Part shown: positions 53,179-62,551 of the stretch, in pieces
Layout of the letters: each line of letters begins with the position of its first letter
How positions within the stretch are numbered: the stretch's first letter is position 1
Origin: Tepidimonas alkaliphilus
Lineage (GTDB): Bacteria > Pseudomonadota > Gammaproteobacteria > Burkholderiales > Burkholderiaceae_C
Length of the DNA stretch: 64,000 bases
Assembly: GCF_007556595.1 (NCBI RefSeq)
Contig: NZ_VJNB01000006.1
Span: 62,001 to 126,000, forward strand
Direction of reading: 5' to 3'
Position numbers and translations under genes: made by a program
The notes under the pieces: generated by a model
Told to the model about the DNA's origin: nothing
Seen by the model: only the letters and a program-made list of their open reading frames with translations
Databases searched by the model: none

Positions 53179-54306
53179 ATGAGCACCGATCTCTATCCCG
53201 CCTGCGGCGCGGTCGCCTGGTCCGACCCGGCGCGCGCCGCCGCTTTCGAGCGCTGGCTGGCGCGGGTGGCCCCCGCGCACGGCCTGCGCCCCGAGACGCT
53301 GCGTCCGGCCAGCGCCGACGCGAGCTTTCGCCGCTACTTCCGCATCGACTGCGACGCTGCGCACGGCGGCGGCACGCGCATCGTCATGGACGCTCCGCCG
53401 GCGCACGAGGACAGCCGCCCGTTCGTGCGCGTGGCGGGCCTGATGCGCGAGGCCGGCGTGCGCGCGCCCGAGGTGCTCGCGTGGGACGAGGCCGACGGCT
53501 TCCTGCTGCTGACGGACTTGGGCACGCAGACGCTGCTGCAGGCGCTGGATCCGCAGCAGCCCGACGCCGCCCTACCCTACTTCAAGGACGCAATCGCCGC
53601 CCTGGTGGCGTGGCAGCGCGCCAGCCGCCCCGGCGTGCTGCCGCCGTACGACGAGGCGCTGCTGCGGCGCGAGCTGGCGCTGTTTCCCGACTGGTATCTG
53701 GCGCGCCACAAGGGCATCACCTTGTCGGAGGCGCAGCGGCGCACGCTGGAGGCGGCCTTCGACCTCATCGTGCAGCGGGTGCTGGCGCAGCCCACCGTGT
53801 GGGTGCACCGCGACTACATGCCGCGCAACCTGATGCTGCCCGCCGGCGGCTTCGACCCGTCGCATCCTGAAGGACGGCTCGGGGTGCTGGATTTTCAGGA
53901 CGCCGTGCACGGCCCGCTCACCTATGACATCGCCAGCCTCATGCGCGATGCCTTCCTCAGCTGGGACGAGGAGGTGGTGCTCGACGTCACCATCCGCTAC
54001 TGGGAAGCGGCGCGCAAGGCCGGGCTGCTGGACGCGGAGGGCTGGGCGCAGGACTTCGGGGCGTTCTACCGCGCGGTGGAGTGGATGGGGCTGCAGCGCC
54101 ATCTGAAGGTGGCAGGGATCTTTGCGCGGCTGACGCTGCGCGACGGCAAGCCGAAATACCTGGCCGATGCGCCGCGCTTCATCGCCTACATCCGCCACAC
54201 CGCGGCGCGCTACCGTGAGCTGAAAGCCCTGCTGCAGCTGATCGACGCGGTGGAGGGCATCGAGACCCCGGTGGCCTACGCCTTCGGCCGCCCGTGGCTG
54301 AGCTGA
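53179..54306 (+). CDS. amgK: Aminoglycoside phosphotransferase-like sugar kinase (AmgK type)
   Basis: 375 residues from the ATG at 53179. ASADASFRRYFRI (nucleotide-binding region), VRAPEVLAWDEADGFLLLTDLG, the catalytic loop VWVHRDYMPRNLML and metal-binding VLDFQDAVHGPLTYDIASLMRD, and YRAVEWMGLQRHLKVAGIFARL. This kinase phosphorylates the anomeric position of N-acetylmuramate/N-acetylglucosamine in cell-wall recycling in Pseudomonas, where it also neighbours lptD. The usual partner murU does not follow here. Symbol assigned from sequence plus context. Confidence 0.82.
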   Translation: MSTDLYPACGAVAWSDPARAAAFERWLARVAPAHGLRPETLRPASADASFRRYFRIDCDAAHGGGTRIVMDAPPAHEDSRPFVRVAGLMREAGVRAPEVLAWDEADGFLLLTDLGTQTLLQALDPQQPDAALPYFKDAIAALVAWQRASRPGVLPPYDEALLRRELALFPDWYLARHKGITLSEAQRRTLEAAFDLIVQRVLAQPTVWVHRDYMPRNLMLPAGGFDPSHPEGRLGVLDFQDAVHGPLTYDIASLMRDAFLSWDEEVVLDVTIRYWEAARKAGLLDAEGWAQDFGAFYRAVEWMGLQRHLKVAGIFARLTLRDGKPKYLADAPRFIAYIRHTAARYRELKALLQLIDAVEGIETPVAYAFGRPWLS

Positions 54307-54324
54307 TCCGCCGCGCGCCGCCCC

Positions 54325-55098
54325 ATGGCCGTCCCGCGCATCCACCTGCCGCAGCCGCTCGACGCCGGCCAGACGCTGGCGCTGCCGGCGGAGGCGGCGC
54401 GCCACGTGCAGGTGCTGCGGCTGCAGCCGGGCGACGCGCTGACGCTGTTCGGTGATCCGGCGCGCGGCGGCGAGTGGCGCGCGCGCGTGCGCTCGATGGG
54501 CCGGCGCGACGTCACGGTGGTGGTGGAGGCGCACGTGGCGGTGGAGCGCGAGCCGGCGCGCGCGGTGCACCTGGCGGTGGGCATGCCCGCCAACGAGCGT
54601 ATGGACTGGCTGGTCGAGAAGGCCACCGAACTCGGCGTGGCCAGCATCCAGCCGCTGCGGACCGCGCGCACGGTGCTACGGCTGGATGGCGAGCGCGCGG
54701 CGCGCAAGGTGGCGCACTGGCAGGCGGTGGCCGTGGCCGCCTGCGAGCAATGCGGCGGCAACCGCGTGCCGGTGGTGCACCCGGTGCGGGGGCTCACGGA
54801 CTGGCTGGCCGACCCGGCGCGCGCGGCGCTGGGCGCGGGCGTCTGGCTGTCGCTGGCCGCCGGCAGCGTGCCGCTGGCGGCCTGGGCGGCGGGCCACGGC
54901 GGCCCATGCCATGTCGTGCTGGGGCCGGAAGGGGGGCTCGCCGACGCGGAGGAGGCGGCGCTGGCGCAGGCGGGCTTCACGCCGCTGTCGCTGGGCGCGC
55001 GCACGCTGCGCAGCGAGACCGCGGCGCTGGCGGCGCTCGCTTGCTTGACGCTGGGCCAGCTTCAGCCGGGCGCGGCCCACACCGACGCATCGGTGTAG
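54325..55098 (+). CDS. rsmE: 16S rRNA (uracil-1498-N3)-methyltransferase
   Basis: 257 residues. PRIHLPQPLDAGQTLALPAEAARHVQVLRLQPGDAL, MDWLVEKATELGVASIQPLRTARTV, AACEQCGGNRVPVVHP, VLGPEGGLADAEEAALAQAGF and LGARTLRSETAALAALA mark the SPOUT-fold RsmE. It methylates U1498 of 16S rRNA. Its end overlaps the convergent Nudix gene by 37 bp. Confidence 0.95.
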   Translation: MAVPRIHLPQPLDAGQTLALPAEAARHVQVLRLQPGDALTLFGDPARGGEWRARVRSMGRRDVTVVVEAHVAVEREPARAVHLAVGMPANERMDWLVEKATELGVASIQPLRTARTVLRLDGERAARKVAHWQAVAVAACEQCGGNRVPVVHPVRGLTDWLADPARAALGAGVWLSLAAGSVPLAAWAAGHGGPCHVVLGPEGGLADAEEAALAQAGFTPLSLGARTLRSETAALAALACLTLGQLQPGAAHTDASV

Positions 55099-55550
55099 AT
55101 CGCCTCCAGCGGCAGACGGCGGCCGGCGGCGTGGTCCTCGATGCAGCGCAGCACCAGCGGGCTGCGGTGGCGCGCGCGGCTGGCGCGCACCTCCTCCAGC
55201 GTCAGCCACAGCGTGCGCACGATGCCCGCATCCAGCGCGCGGCCCGGCTCGGCCGGGCCGAGCGCGCCGGTGAACGCCAGCCGCAGGTAGGTGACGTCCT
55301 CGCCGGTGGCGGGGCGCTGGAAGCGTGACAGGTACACCCCCAGCAGCGCGGTGGGCGTAAAGCGGTGCGCGGTCTCCTCCAGCACCTCGCGCGCGCAGGC
55401 CTCCACCGGCCCCTCGCCCGGGTCCAGGTGGCCGGCCGGGTTGTTCAGGCGCAGCCCCTCGGGCGTGTGCTCCTCCACCAACAGGTATCGGCCGTCGCGC
55501 TCGATGATGGCGGCCACCGTCACGCTTGGCTTCCAGCGTTGCAGGTTCAT
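55062..55550 (-). CDS. Nudix hydrolase (NudJ-like)
   Basis: 162 residues from the ATG at 55550. The Nudix box GHLDPGEGPVEACAREVLEETAHRF fits GX5EX7REUXEEXGU nearly fully. KPSVTVAAIIERDGRYLLVEEHT and NNPAGHLD are typical of the NudJ branch, a thiamine pyrophosphate/nucleoside-triphosphate phosphatase. Substrate not determined. Confidence 0.88.
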   Translation of the reverse strand: MNLQRWKPSVTVAAIIERDGRYLLVEEHTPEGLRLNNPAGHLDPGEGPVEACAREVLEETAHRFTPTALLGVYLSRFQRPATGEDVTYLRLAFTGALGPAEPGRALDAGIVRTLWLTLEEVRASRARHRSPLVLRCIEDHAAGRRLPLEAIYTDASVWAAPG

Positions 55551-55603
55551 CGCGCCATTATCAGGCGTGACCGGGCCCATCGGTCATCCCTTATATTGTG
55601 CGT

Positions 55604-55622
55604 ATGCACGCACGACGTGCAT
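55604..55622. promoter_or_regulatory. 7-bp inverted repeat upstream of pntAA
   Basis: ATGCACG-cacga-CGTGCAT is a perfect dyad ~80 bp before pntAA and 55 bp from the divergent Nudix start. Possible operator; no regulator is suggested by the neighbours. Confidence 0.35.
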
Positions 55623-55698
55623 CGCGACGTTGCGACGGCAGGCGTCCAAGTCGCGCTACAGTGGCGAAGCCGCAGAACCGATCAGAGGAGAACCCACC

Positions 55699-56844
55699 AT
55701 GCGCATCGGCGTGCCTGCCGAAACGGCAGCGCTCGAGACCCGGGTGGCCGTCACCCCGGAGACCGCCAAAAAGCTCGTGGCCCAGGGCCACACGGTGCTG
55801 GTACAGGCCGGCGCCGGGGCCTCCAGCGGTGCGCCCGATGAGGCGTATCGGGCGGTCGGCGCCGAAATCGTGGACGCCGCCACGGCGCTGGGCGCTGACT
55901 TGGTGCTGAAGGTGCGCGGCCCCTCCGACGCCGAGCTGGCGCAGATGAAATCCGGCTCGACCCTGGTCGGCATGCTCAACCCGTTCGACGCCGAGGGCTT
56001 GCAGCGCCTGGCCGCCGCCGGCCTGACGGCGTTCGCGCTGGAGGCTGTGCCGCGCACCACGCGCGCGCAGAGCATGGACGTGCTGTCCAGCCAGGCCAAC
56101 ATCGCCGGCTACAAGGCCGTGATGCTGGCGGCCAACCACTACCAGCGGCTGTTTCCGATGCTGATGACGGCCGCCGGCACCATCAAGGCCGCGCGCGTCG
56201 TCGTGCTGGGCGTGGGCGTGGCGGGCCTGCAGGCGATCGCCACCGCCAAGCGGCTGGGCGCGGTGATCGAGGCCTCTGACGTGCGCCCGGCGGTCAAGGA
56301 ACAGGTCGAGTCGCTCGGCGCCAAGTTCATCGACGTGCCGTACGAGACCGACGAGGAGCGCGAGTGCGCCCAGGGCGTGGGCGGCTACGCGCGCCCGATG
56401 CCGCCGAGCTGGCTGGAGCGCCAGAAGGTCGAGGTGGCCAAGCGCGTGGCGCAGGCCGACGTCGTCATCTCCACCGCGCTGATCCCGGGCCGCCCGGCGC
56501 CGACCCTCGTCACCGAGGACATGGTGCGCAGCATGAAGCCCGGCTCGGTGATCGTCGACCTCGCCGCCGGCCGCGGCCCCATCGGCCCGCACGGCCAGCC
56601 GGGCGGCAACTGCCCGCTGACGGTGCCGGACCAGGTTGTCACCGTGCACGGCGTCACGATCGTCGGCCACACCAACCTGCCGGCGCTGGTGGCGGCCGAC
56701 GCCTCGGCGCTGTACGCGCGCAATGTGCTGGATTTCCTCAAGCTCATCGTCACCAGGGAAGGCCAGCTGCAGCTCAACCTCGACGACGACATCGTCGCCG
56801 CCTGCCTGGTCGCGCACGGCGGCGAGGTGCGGCGCAAGCCCTGA
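55699..56844 (+). CDS. pntAA: Proton-translocating NAD(P) transhydrogenase, alpha subunit part 1
   Basis: 381 residues (AGAGGAG precedes the ATG). RIGVPAETAALETRVAVTPETAKKLVAQGHTVLVQAGAG and VLGVGVAGLQAIATAKRLGAVIEASDVRPAVKEQVESLGAKF include the NAD(H)-binding Rossmann fold (GVGVAG). It is the soluble dI domain, with the membrane helices split off into the next gene, as in Rhodospirillum-type enzymes. The complex uses the proton gradient to reduce NADP+ with NADH. Confidence 0.96.
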   Translation: MRIGVPAETAALETRVAVTPETAKKLVAQGHTVLVQAGAGASSGAPDEAYRAVGAEIVDAATALGADLVLKVRGPSDAELAQMKSGSTLVGMLNPFDAEGLQRLAAAGLTAFALEAVPRTTRAQSMDVLSSQANIAGYKAVMLAANHYQRLFPMLMTAAGTIKAARVVVLGVGVAGLQAIATAKRLGAVIEASDVRPAVKEQVESLGAKFIDVPYETDEERECAQGVGGYARPMPPSWLERQKVEVAKRVAQADVVISTALIPGRPAPTLVTEDMVRSMKPGSVIVDLAAGRGPIGPHGQPGGNCPLTVPDQVVTVHGVTIVGHTNLPALVAADASALYARNVLDFLKLIVTREGQLQLNLDDDIVAACLVAHGGEVRRKP

Positions 56845-56869
56845 CCCGATCCCCCCACGGAGGCCCGCC

Positions 56870-57196
56870 ATGGAAGCCGTCTCGCCCATCCTCTACAACG
56901 TCATCATCTTCGTGCTGGCCATCTACGTCGGCTACCACGTGGTCTGGAACGTCACGCCGGCGCTGCACACGCCGCTGATGGCCGTCACCAACGCCATCTC
57001 CGCCATCGTCATCGTCGGCGCGATGCTGGCGGCGGCGCTCACCGAGACGGGCCTGGGCAAGGCCATGGGGGTGCTGGCGGTGGCGCTGGCCGCGGTCAAC
57101 GTCTTCGGCGGTTTCCTCGTCACGCGCCGCATGCTGGAGATGTTCAAGAAGAAGGAACGCAAGACCCCGGCCGCCGGGCAAGGAGAGCGCGCATGA
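56870..57196 (+). CDS. pntAB: NAD(P) transhydrogenase, alpha subunit part 2 (membrane)
   Basis: 108 residues with three to four predicted helices; YVGYHVVWNVTPALHTPLMAVTNAISAIVIVGAML is the dII segment of the alpha chain. GGAGG precedes the ATG. Overlaps pntB in ATGA. Confidence 0.95.
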   Translation: MEAVSPILYNVIIFVLAIYVGYHVVWNVTPALHTPLMAVTNAISAIVIVGAMLAAALTETGLGKAMGVLAVALAAVNVFGGFLVTRRMLEMFKKKERKTPAAGQGERA

Positions 57197-58629
57197 GCAT
57201 GAACCTGGTGGTGCTGCTGTACCTGGTGGCCAGCGTCTGCTTCATCCAGGCGCTCAAAGGTTTGAGCCACCCGACCACCTCGATCCGCGGCAACGTCTTC
57301 GGCATGACCGGGATGGCGATCGCCATCCTGACCACCGCCGCGCTGATCGTGGAGCTGTCGGGCGGCGGCGCGCAGGGCATGGTGTGGGTGCTGCTCGGGC
57401 TGCTCGTCGGCGGCACGGCCGGCGCCATCATGGCCAAGCGCGTCGAGATGACCAAGATGCCGGAGCTGGTGGCCTTCATGCACAGCATGGTGGGCCTGGC
57501 GGCGGTGTTCATCGCCATCGCCGCCGCGCACGAGCCGTATGCGTTCGGCATCGTGCAGCGCGGCGCCGACGGCGCGGTGCCGCCGATCCCGGTCGGCAAC
57601 AAGGTCGAGCTGTTCCTCGGTGCGGCCATCGGCGCCATCACCTTCAGCGGCTCGGTGATCGCCTTCGGCAAGCTGTCGGGCAAGTACAAGTTCCGCTTGT
57701 TCCAGGGCGCGCCGGTGGTGTTCCCAGGGCAGCACCTGCTCAACCTGGCGCTGGGCCTGGCCACGCTGGCGCTGGGCATCGCCTACGCCGTCACCGAAAG
57801 CCACGCGGCGTTCTACCTGATGCTGGCGTTGAGCTTCGTGCTGGGGGTGCTGATCATCATCCCGATCGGCGGCGCCGACATGCCGGTGGTGGTCTCGATG
57901 CTCAACAGCTACTCCGGCTGGGCGGCCGCCGGCATCGGCTTTTCGCTCAACAACCCGATGCTGATCATCGCCGGCTCGCTGGTGGGGTCGTCCGGCGCGA
58001 TCCTGTCCTACATCATGTGTAAGGCGATGAACCGTTCGTTCATCAACGTGATCCTGGGCGGCTTCGGCGCCGACCCCGCCGCGGCCCAGGGCGCGCAGCA
58101 GCAGCGCACCGTCAAGAGCGGCAGCGCCGACGACGCTGCCTTCATCCTGTCCAACGCCGAAAGCGTCATCATCGTGCCGGGCTACGGCCTGGCGGTGGCG
58201 CGCGCGCAGCATGCCGTCAAGGAGCTGGCGCAGAAGCTCACCGAGAAGGGCATCAGCGTCAAGTACGCCATCCACCCGGTGGCCGGCCGCATGCCCGGGC
58301 ACATGAACGTGCTGCTCGCGGAGGCCGAGGTGCCCTACGACCAGGTGTTCGAGATGGAGGACATCAACCCCGAGTTCGGCCAGACCGACGTGGCCATCAT
58401 CCTCGGCGCCAACGACGTCGTCAACCCGGCCGCGCTGCAGAAGGGCAGCCCGATCTACGGCATGCCGATCCTGGAGGCCTACAAGGCGCGCACCGTCATC
58501 GTCAACAAGCGCTCGATGGCCACCGGCTACGCCGGGCTGGACAACGAGCTGTTCTACATGGACAAGACGATGATGGTGTTTGGCGACGCGAAGAAGGTGG
58601 TGGAAGACATCGTCAAAGCCATCGAGTGA
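57193..58629 (+). CDS. pntB: NAD(P) transhydrogenase, beta subunit
   Basis: 478 residues. N-terminal nine or so helices (dII) with GLSHPTTSIRGNVFGMTGM, IGGADMPVVVSMLNSYSGWAAA (proton channel region), then the NADP(H)-binding dIII domain from ~300 with VIIVPGYGLAVARAQHAVKEL, HPVAGRMPGHMNVLLAEA and ANDVVNPAA. Completes the pntAA-pntAB-pntB complex. A hairpin terminator follows at 58724. Confidence 0.97.
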   Translation: MSMNLVVLLYLVASVCFIQALKGLSHPTTSIRGNVFGMTGMAIAILTTAALIVELSGGGAQGMVWVLLGLLVGGTAGAIMAKRVEMTKMPELVAFMHSMVGLAAVFIAIAAAHEPYAFGIVQRGADGAVPPIPVGNKVELFLGAAIGAITFSGSVIAFGKLSGKYKFRLFQGAPVVFPGQHLLNLALGLATLALGIAYAVTESHAAFYLMLALSFVLGVLIIIPIGGADMPVVVSMLNSYSGWAAAGIGFSLNNPMLIIAGSLVGSSGAILSYIMCKAMNRSFINVILGGFGADPAAAQGAQQQRTVKSGSADDAAFILSNAESVIIVPGYGLAVARAQHAVKELAQKLTEKGISVKYAIHPVAGRMPGHMNVLLAEAEVPYDQVFEMEDINPEFGQTDVAIILGANDVVNPAALQKGSPIYGMPILEAYKARTVIVNKRSMATGYAGLDNELFYMDKTMMVFGDAKKVVEDIVKAIE

Positions 58630-58723
58630 TGGCTGGGGCATGAAAGCCGAACGGCAGCCGTGTGCATGGAGCACGGAGCGTGCCGGCCTTGCCGTGGCGT
58701 GACCAGGGCCGACGCGCATGAAG

Positions 58724-58751
58724 AAGGGCGTTGACACGCCCTTTCCTTTTT
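58724..58751 (+). terminator. pntB terminator whose loop is the -35 of the next promoter
   Basis: AAGGGCG (58724-58730) pairs with CGCCCTT (58737-58743); the loop is TTGACA, and CCTTTTT follows. The T-run and stem support rho-independent termination of the pnt transcript. Confidence 0.75.
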
Positions 58752-58760
58752 GCGACAATA
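58731..58760 (+). promoter_or_regulatory. Putative sigma-70 promoter of the spc ribosomal operon
   Basis: TTGACA at 58731-58736 (the terminator loop) is 17 bp from GACAAT at 58754-58759 (18 bp if ACAATA is used). It lies ~130 bp upstream of rplN. The -35 is a perfect match; the -10 matches at four of six or so. Confidence 0.6.
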
Positions 58761-58884
58761 CGAGGCTTCACCCGTTTGGGTGAACATCATCTGCCCAACC
58801 AAGCGAGCTTGCTCGCTGCGACGGGCCCAAGACTGATCGCCTCAGCCACTGTGGCTTGAGGGTTCAAGTTGGGACAACATCATC

Positions 58885-59253
58885 ATGATTCAGACGCAAA
58901 CTCGACTCGATGTTGCGGACAACACGGGCGCCAAGTCCGTGATGTGCATCAAAGTGCTGGGCGGCTCCAAGCGCCGCTACGCCAGTGTGGGCGACATCAT
59001 CAAGGTCAGCATCAAAGAGGCCGCGCCGCGCGGGCGGGTCAAAAAAGGCGAGGTTTACAACGCGGTGGTCGTTCGCACCGCCAAAGGCATTCGCCGCCCT
59101 GACGGCGCTCTGATCAAATTCGACAGCAACGCAGCGGTGCTGTTGAACAACAAGCTGGAGCCGATCGGCACCCGCATTTTCGGCCCGGTCACGCGTGAGC
59201 TGCGCACCGAGCGGTTTATGAAAATCGTCTCGCTGGCCCCTGAGGTTCTGTGA
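58885..59253 (+). CDS. rplN: 50S ribosomal protein L14
   Basis: 122 residues. [56 protein letters not shown] and [16 protein letters not shown] are L14 signatures. It binds 23S rRNA near the L19 and 16S contact. First gene of the spc operon here; rpsQ and rpmC, usually just upstream, are not present, and pntB lies there instead. Confidence 0.98.
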   Translation: MIQTQTRLDVADNTGAKSVMCIKVLGGSKRRYASVGDIIKVSIKEAAPRGRVKKGEVYNAVVVRTAKGIRRPDGALIKFDSNAAVLLNNKLEPIGTRIFGPVTRELRTERFMKIVSLAPEVL

Positions 59254-59262
59254 GGAGCGGCC

Positions 59263-59583
59263 ATGAACAAGATTCGCAAGGGCGACGAAGTGATCGTGAT
59301 CGCGGGTCGCGACAAAGGCAAGCGCGGTCGGGTGTTGCGCCGCGTGGATGAGCAGCGCGTGGTGGTGGAGGGGGTCAACATCGTGAAAAAGCACGTGCGC
59401 CCCAATCCGCTCAAAGGCGTGGCTGGCGGCATTATTGAAAAAACCATGCCGATCCACCAATCCAACATCGCGATTTACAACCCTGCCACTGGCAAAGCCG
59501 ATCGGGTTGGCATCAAGATTCTGGCCGACGGCACCAAGGTGCGCGTCTATAAGTCCAGCGGCGAAGAAATCAAGGTGGCTTGA
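59263..59583 (+). CDS. rplX: 50S ribosomal protein L24
   Basis: 106 residues. [26 protein letters not shown] is the KOW motif; [32 protein letters not shown] follows. Assembly-initiator protein of the large subunit. GGAG lies upstream. Confidence 0.98.
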   Translation: MNKIRKGDEVIVIAGRDKGKRGRVLRRVDEQRVVVEGVNIVKKHVRPNPLKGVAGGIIEKTMPIHQSNIAIYNPATGKADRVGIKILADGTKVRVYKSSGEEIKVA

Positions 59584-59585
59584 CC

Positions 59586-60125
59586 ATGGCACGTTTCCAA
59601 CAGCTCTACCGCGAAAAAATCGCGCCGGCGCTGCAAAAGCAGTTTGGCTACAAATCGGTGATGGAAGTGCCGCGCATCACCAAGATCACGCTCAACATGG
59701 GCGTGGGCGAGGCGGTGGCCGATAAAAAGGTGCTGGAAAACGCGGTTGCCGATCTGGCCAAAATCGCAGGTCAAAAGCCGGTGGTGACGCGCGCGCGCAA
59801 GGCGATTGCGGGGTTCAAGATCCGCCAAGGCCAGCCCATTGGCTGCATGGTGACGCTGCGCGGCGCCCGCATGTATGAGTTTTTGGATCGTCTGGTGACG
59901 ATCGCGCTGCCGCGCGTGCGCGATTTTCGTGGCGTCTCGGCGCGCGCTTTCGACGGGCGTGGCAACTACAACATCGGCGTGCGCGAGCAAATCATCTTCC
60001 CTGAAATCGAATACGACAAGGTCGATGCGGTGCGGGGTCTGAACATCAGCATCACGACCACGGCCAAAACCGACGAAGAGTGCAAGGCGCTGCTCGCCGG
60101 GTTCCGTTTTCCGTTCAAGAATTGA
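59586..60125 (+). CDS. rplE: 50S ribosomal protein L5
   Basis: 179 residues from the ATG at 59586. [61 protein letters not shown] and the ending [16 protein letters not shown] are L5 hallmarks; it binds 5S rRNA. Two bases after rplX. Confidence 0.98.
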   Translation: MARFQQLYREKIAPALQKQFGYKSVMEVPRITKITLNMGVGEAVADKKVLENAVADLAKIAGQKPVVTRARKAIAGFKIRQGQPIGCMVTLRGARMYEFLDRLVTIALPRVRDFRGVSARAFDGRGNYNIGVREQIIFPEIEYDKVDAVRGLNISITTTAKTDEECKALLAGFRFPFKN

Positions 60126-60133
60126 GGTGATCC

Positions 60134-60439
60134 GTGGCCAAGCAAGCTCTGCTTCAGCGTGAACTCAAGCGCGCCAAGCTGGTCGCCAAGTTCGCCAAAA
60201 AATACAACGAACTGAAGGCTATCGCCAAAGACGCCAAGCGCTCTGCCGAAGAGCGCGAGGCGGCGCGGCTGGCCTTGCAGAAATTGCCGCGTAATGCCAA
60301 TCCGACGCGGCAGCGCAACCGCTGCGGCATCACCGGCCGTCCGCGCGGTACATTCCGCCAGTTCGGCCTGTCGCGCATGAAGATCCGTGAAATGGCTTTT
60401 GCGGGCGAAATCCCGGGCGTCATCAAGGCGAGCTGGTAA
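60134..60439 (+). CDS. rpsN: 30S ribosomal protein S14
   Basis: 101 residues from a [44 protein letters not shown] is the C-terminal block. It is the long, zinc-independent (C-minus) form, as only one Cys is present. Confidence 0.97.
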   Translation: MAKQALLQRELKRAKLVAKFAKKYNELKAIAKDAKRSAEEREAARLALQKLPRNANPTRQRNRCGITGRPRGTFRQFGLSRMKIREMAFAGEIPGVIKASW

Positions 60440-60459
60440 GTCGCGAAGGAGAACCCCAA

Positions 60460-60855
60460 ATGAGCATGAGTGATCCGATCGCCGACATGCTGACCCGCAT
60501 CCGCAATGCGCAAATGGTCGAAAAAGCCTCGGTGTCGATGCCCGCATCCAAGCTTAAAGTTGCCATTGCGCAAGTGCTCAAAGACGAAGGTTACATCGAC
60601 GGTTTCCAGGTCAAAGAGCAAAACGGCAAAAAAGAGCTTGAAATCGCCCTGAAATACTACGCCGGTCGTCCGGTGATCGAGCGCATCGAGCGGGTGAGCC
60701 GTCCGGGGCTGCGCGTTTATCGGGGGGCTAAGGAAATCCCTCAGGTGATGAATGGTCTGGGTGTTGCCATCGTCACCACGCCAAAAGGTGTGATGACCGA
60801 CCGCAAGGCGCGTGCCGTCGGCGTGGGCGGAGAAGTGCTGTGCTACGTCGCGTAA
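60460..60855 (+). CDS. rpsH: 30S ribosomal protein S8
   Basis: 131 residues. [43 protein letters not shown] and [32 protein letters not shown] define S8, which also autoregulates the spc operon in E. coli. GAAGGAG precedes the ATG; an alternative start is 60466. Confidence 0.98.
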   Translation: MSMSDPIADMLTRIRNAQMVEKASVSMPASKLKVAIAQVLKDEGYIDGFQVKEQNGKKELEIALKYYAGRPVIERIERVSRPGLRVYRGAKEIPQVMNGLGVAIVTTPKGVMTDRKARAVGVGGEVLCYVA

Positions 60856-60880
60856 TGCGGGAGCGGAAGGAGCAAGATCG

Positions 60881-61414
60881 ATGTCTCGTGTAGCCAAAGC
60901 GGCCATCGCCATCCCGCAAGGCGTTGAGGTGGTGATTGGCCAAGAACAGATCAGCGTGAAAGGCGCGCTTGGGGCGTTGGCGTTGGCGCTGAACCCGCGC
61001 GTCAAGGTTGTCCAGGAAGGCGGCAAGCTCACCTTTGCGCCAACAGATTCTTCGCGTGAAGCGGATGCATTAAGCGGCACCGTGCGTCAATTGGTCAACA
61101 ACATGGTCATTGGCGTCAGCAAAGGCTTTGAGCGCAAGCTGACGCTGGTGGGCGTGGGCTACAAAGCCGCGGCCCAAGGCAACAAGCTCAACCTCAACAT
61201 CGGGTTTTCGCATCCAGTAGAAATGGTCATGCCCGAAGGCATCAAGGTCGAAACCCCTTCGCCGACCGAGATCGTCATCAAAGGGGCCGATCGCCAACGG
61301 GTGGGTCAGGTGGCGGCTGAAGTGCGCGCGGTGCGTCCGCCTGAGCCTTACAAAGGCAAAGGCATTCGTTACGCGGACGAAACGGTGGTCCTCAAAGAGA
61401 CCAAGAAGAAATAA
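60881..61414 (+). CDS. rplF: 50S ribosomal protein L6
   Basis: 177 residues from the ATG at 60881 (GGAAGGAG upstream). [52 protein letters not shown] and [16 protein letters not shown] are L6 signatures. Binds near the sarcin-ricin loop. Confidence 0.98.
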   Translation: MSRVAKAAIAIPQGVEVVIGQEQISVKGALGALALALNPRVKVVQEGGKLTFAPTDSSREADALSGTVRQLVNNMVIGVSKGFERKLTLVGVGYKAAAQGNKLNLNIGFSHPVEMVMPEGIKVETPSPTEIVIKGADRQRVGQVAAEVRAVRPPEPYKGKGIRYADETVVLKETKKK

Positions 61415-61428
61415 CAGGAGCGCGCATC

Positions 61429-61794
61429 ATGTTGAACAAAAAACAACAGCGTCTGCGCCGCGCGCGCCAAACTCGTGTGCGCATCGCCCAGCAAGGCGCG
61501 GTGCGGTTGCAGGTGCATCGAACCAACTTGCACATTTACGCCAACATCATCTCGCCCGACGGCGGAAGAATTCTCGCGTCGGCCTCGACGTTGGAGCCCG
61601 AAGTGCGCGCCCAGCTTGGCGGCAAAGGCAAAGGTGGCAATGTGGCGGCGGCTGCCATCATCGGGCGCCGTATTGCCGAAAAAGCCAAAGCTGCAGGGGT
61701 CGAAAAAGTGGCGTTCGACCGCTCCGGCTTCAAATATCACGGTCGCGTCAAAGCGCTCGCCGAAGCCGCGCGTGAAGGCGGTCTGAAGTTTTGA
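61429..61794 (+). CDS. rplR: 50S ribosomal protein L18
   Basis: 121 residues. [84 protein letters not shown] is the standard end. Contacts 5S rRNA with L5. Confidence 0.98.
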   Translation: MLNKKQQRLRRARQTRVRIAQQGAVRLQVHRTNLHIYANIISPDGGRILASASTLEPEVRAQLGGKGKGGNVAAAAIIGRRIAEKAKAAGVEKVAFDRSGFKYHGRVKALAEAAREGGLKF

Positions 61795-61811
61795 CGCTCG
61801 AGGTGACGCAA

Positions 61812-62333
61812 ATGGCAAAGATGCAAGCAAACGTCAAGACGGAAGGCGCAGACGACGGCCTGCGCGAAAAAATGATCGCGGTCAACCGCGTGACCAAAGT
61901 GGTCAAAGGCGGCCGCATCATGGCTTTTGCGGCGCTGACCGTGGTTGGTGATGGCGATGGCCGCATCGGCATGGGCAAGGGCAAGGCGCGCGAGGTGCCG
62001 TCCGCTGTGCAGAAGGCGATGGACGAAGCGCGCCGTTCGATGTTCAAGGTTTCGCTGAAAAACGGCACGCTGCACCACGAAGTGATCGGCGAGCACGGCG
62101 CCTCGCGCGTCATCATGATGCCGGCGCCCAAAGGCACGGGCATTATCGCCGGCGGCCCGATGCGCGCGGTGTTTGAGGTGATGGGGATCACGGACGTCGT
62201 GGCCAAAAGCCACGGCTCGACCAACCCATACAACCTGGTGCGCGCCACGCTGGATGGGCTGCGCAAGTCCACCACGCCGGCTGAAGTTGCTGCCAAGCGC
62301 GGCAAGACCGTTGAAGAAATTTTGAGCGCCTGA
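61812..62333 (+). CDS. rpsE: 30S ribosomal protein S5
   Basis: 173 residues from the ATG at 61812. [60 protein letters not shown] is the double-stranded-RNA-binding domain; [36 protein letters not shown] follows. Role in decoding fidelity. Confidence 0.98.
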   Translation: MAKMQANVKTEGADDGLREKMIAVNRVTKVVKGGRIMAFAALTVVGDGDGRIGMGKGKAREVPSAVQKAMDEARRSMFKVSLKNGTLHHEVIGEHGASRVIMMPAPKGTGIIAGGPMRAVFEVMGITDVVAKSHGSTNPYNLVRATLDGLRKSTTPAEVAAKRGKTVEEILSA

Positions 62334-62346
62334 TGACAGGGGATCG

Positions 62347-62535
62347 ATGATGACGACCACCACCCCAACCATCAAGGTCAAATTGGTGCGCAGCCCGATT
62401 GGCTGCAAAGAAAGCCACCGGGCAACCGTGCGGGGGTTGGGTTTGCGCAAGCTTGGCAGCGTGCGCGAACTGCAGGATACCCCGGCGGTGCGCGGCATGA
62501 TCAACAAAGTGAGCTACCTCGTGCAGGTGCTCTGA
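62347..62535 (+). CDS. rpmD: 50S ribosomal protein L30
   Basis: 62 residues (start at 62347 or 62350). [54 protein letters not shown] covers the full L30 fold. Lies between rpsE and rplO as usual. Confidence 0.97.
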   Translation: MMTTTTPTIKVKLVRSPIGCKESHRATVRGLGLRKLGSVRELQDTPAVRGMINKVSYLVQVL

Positions 62536-62551
62536 GATCCGGAGGATCGGC

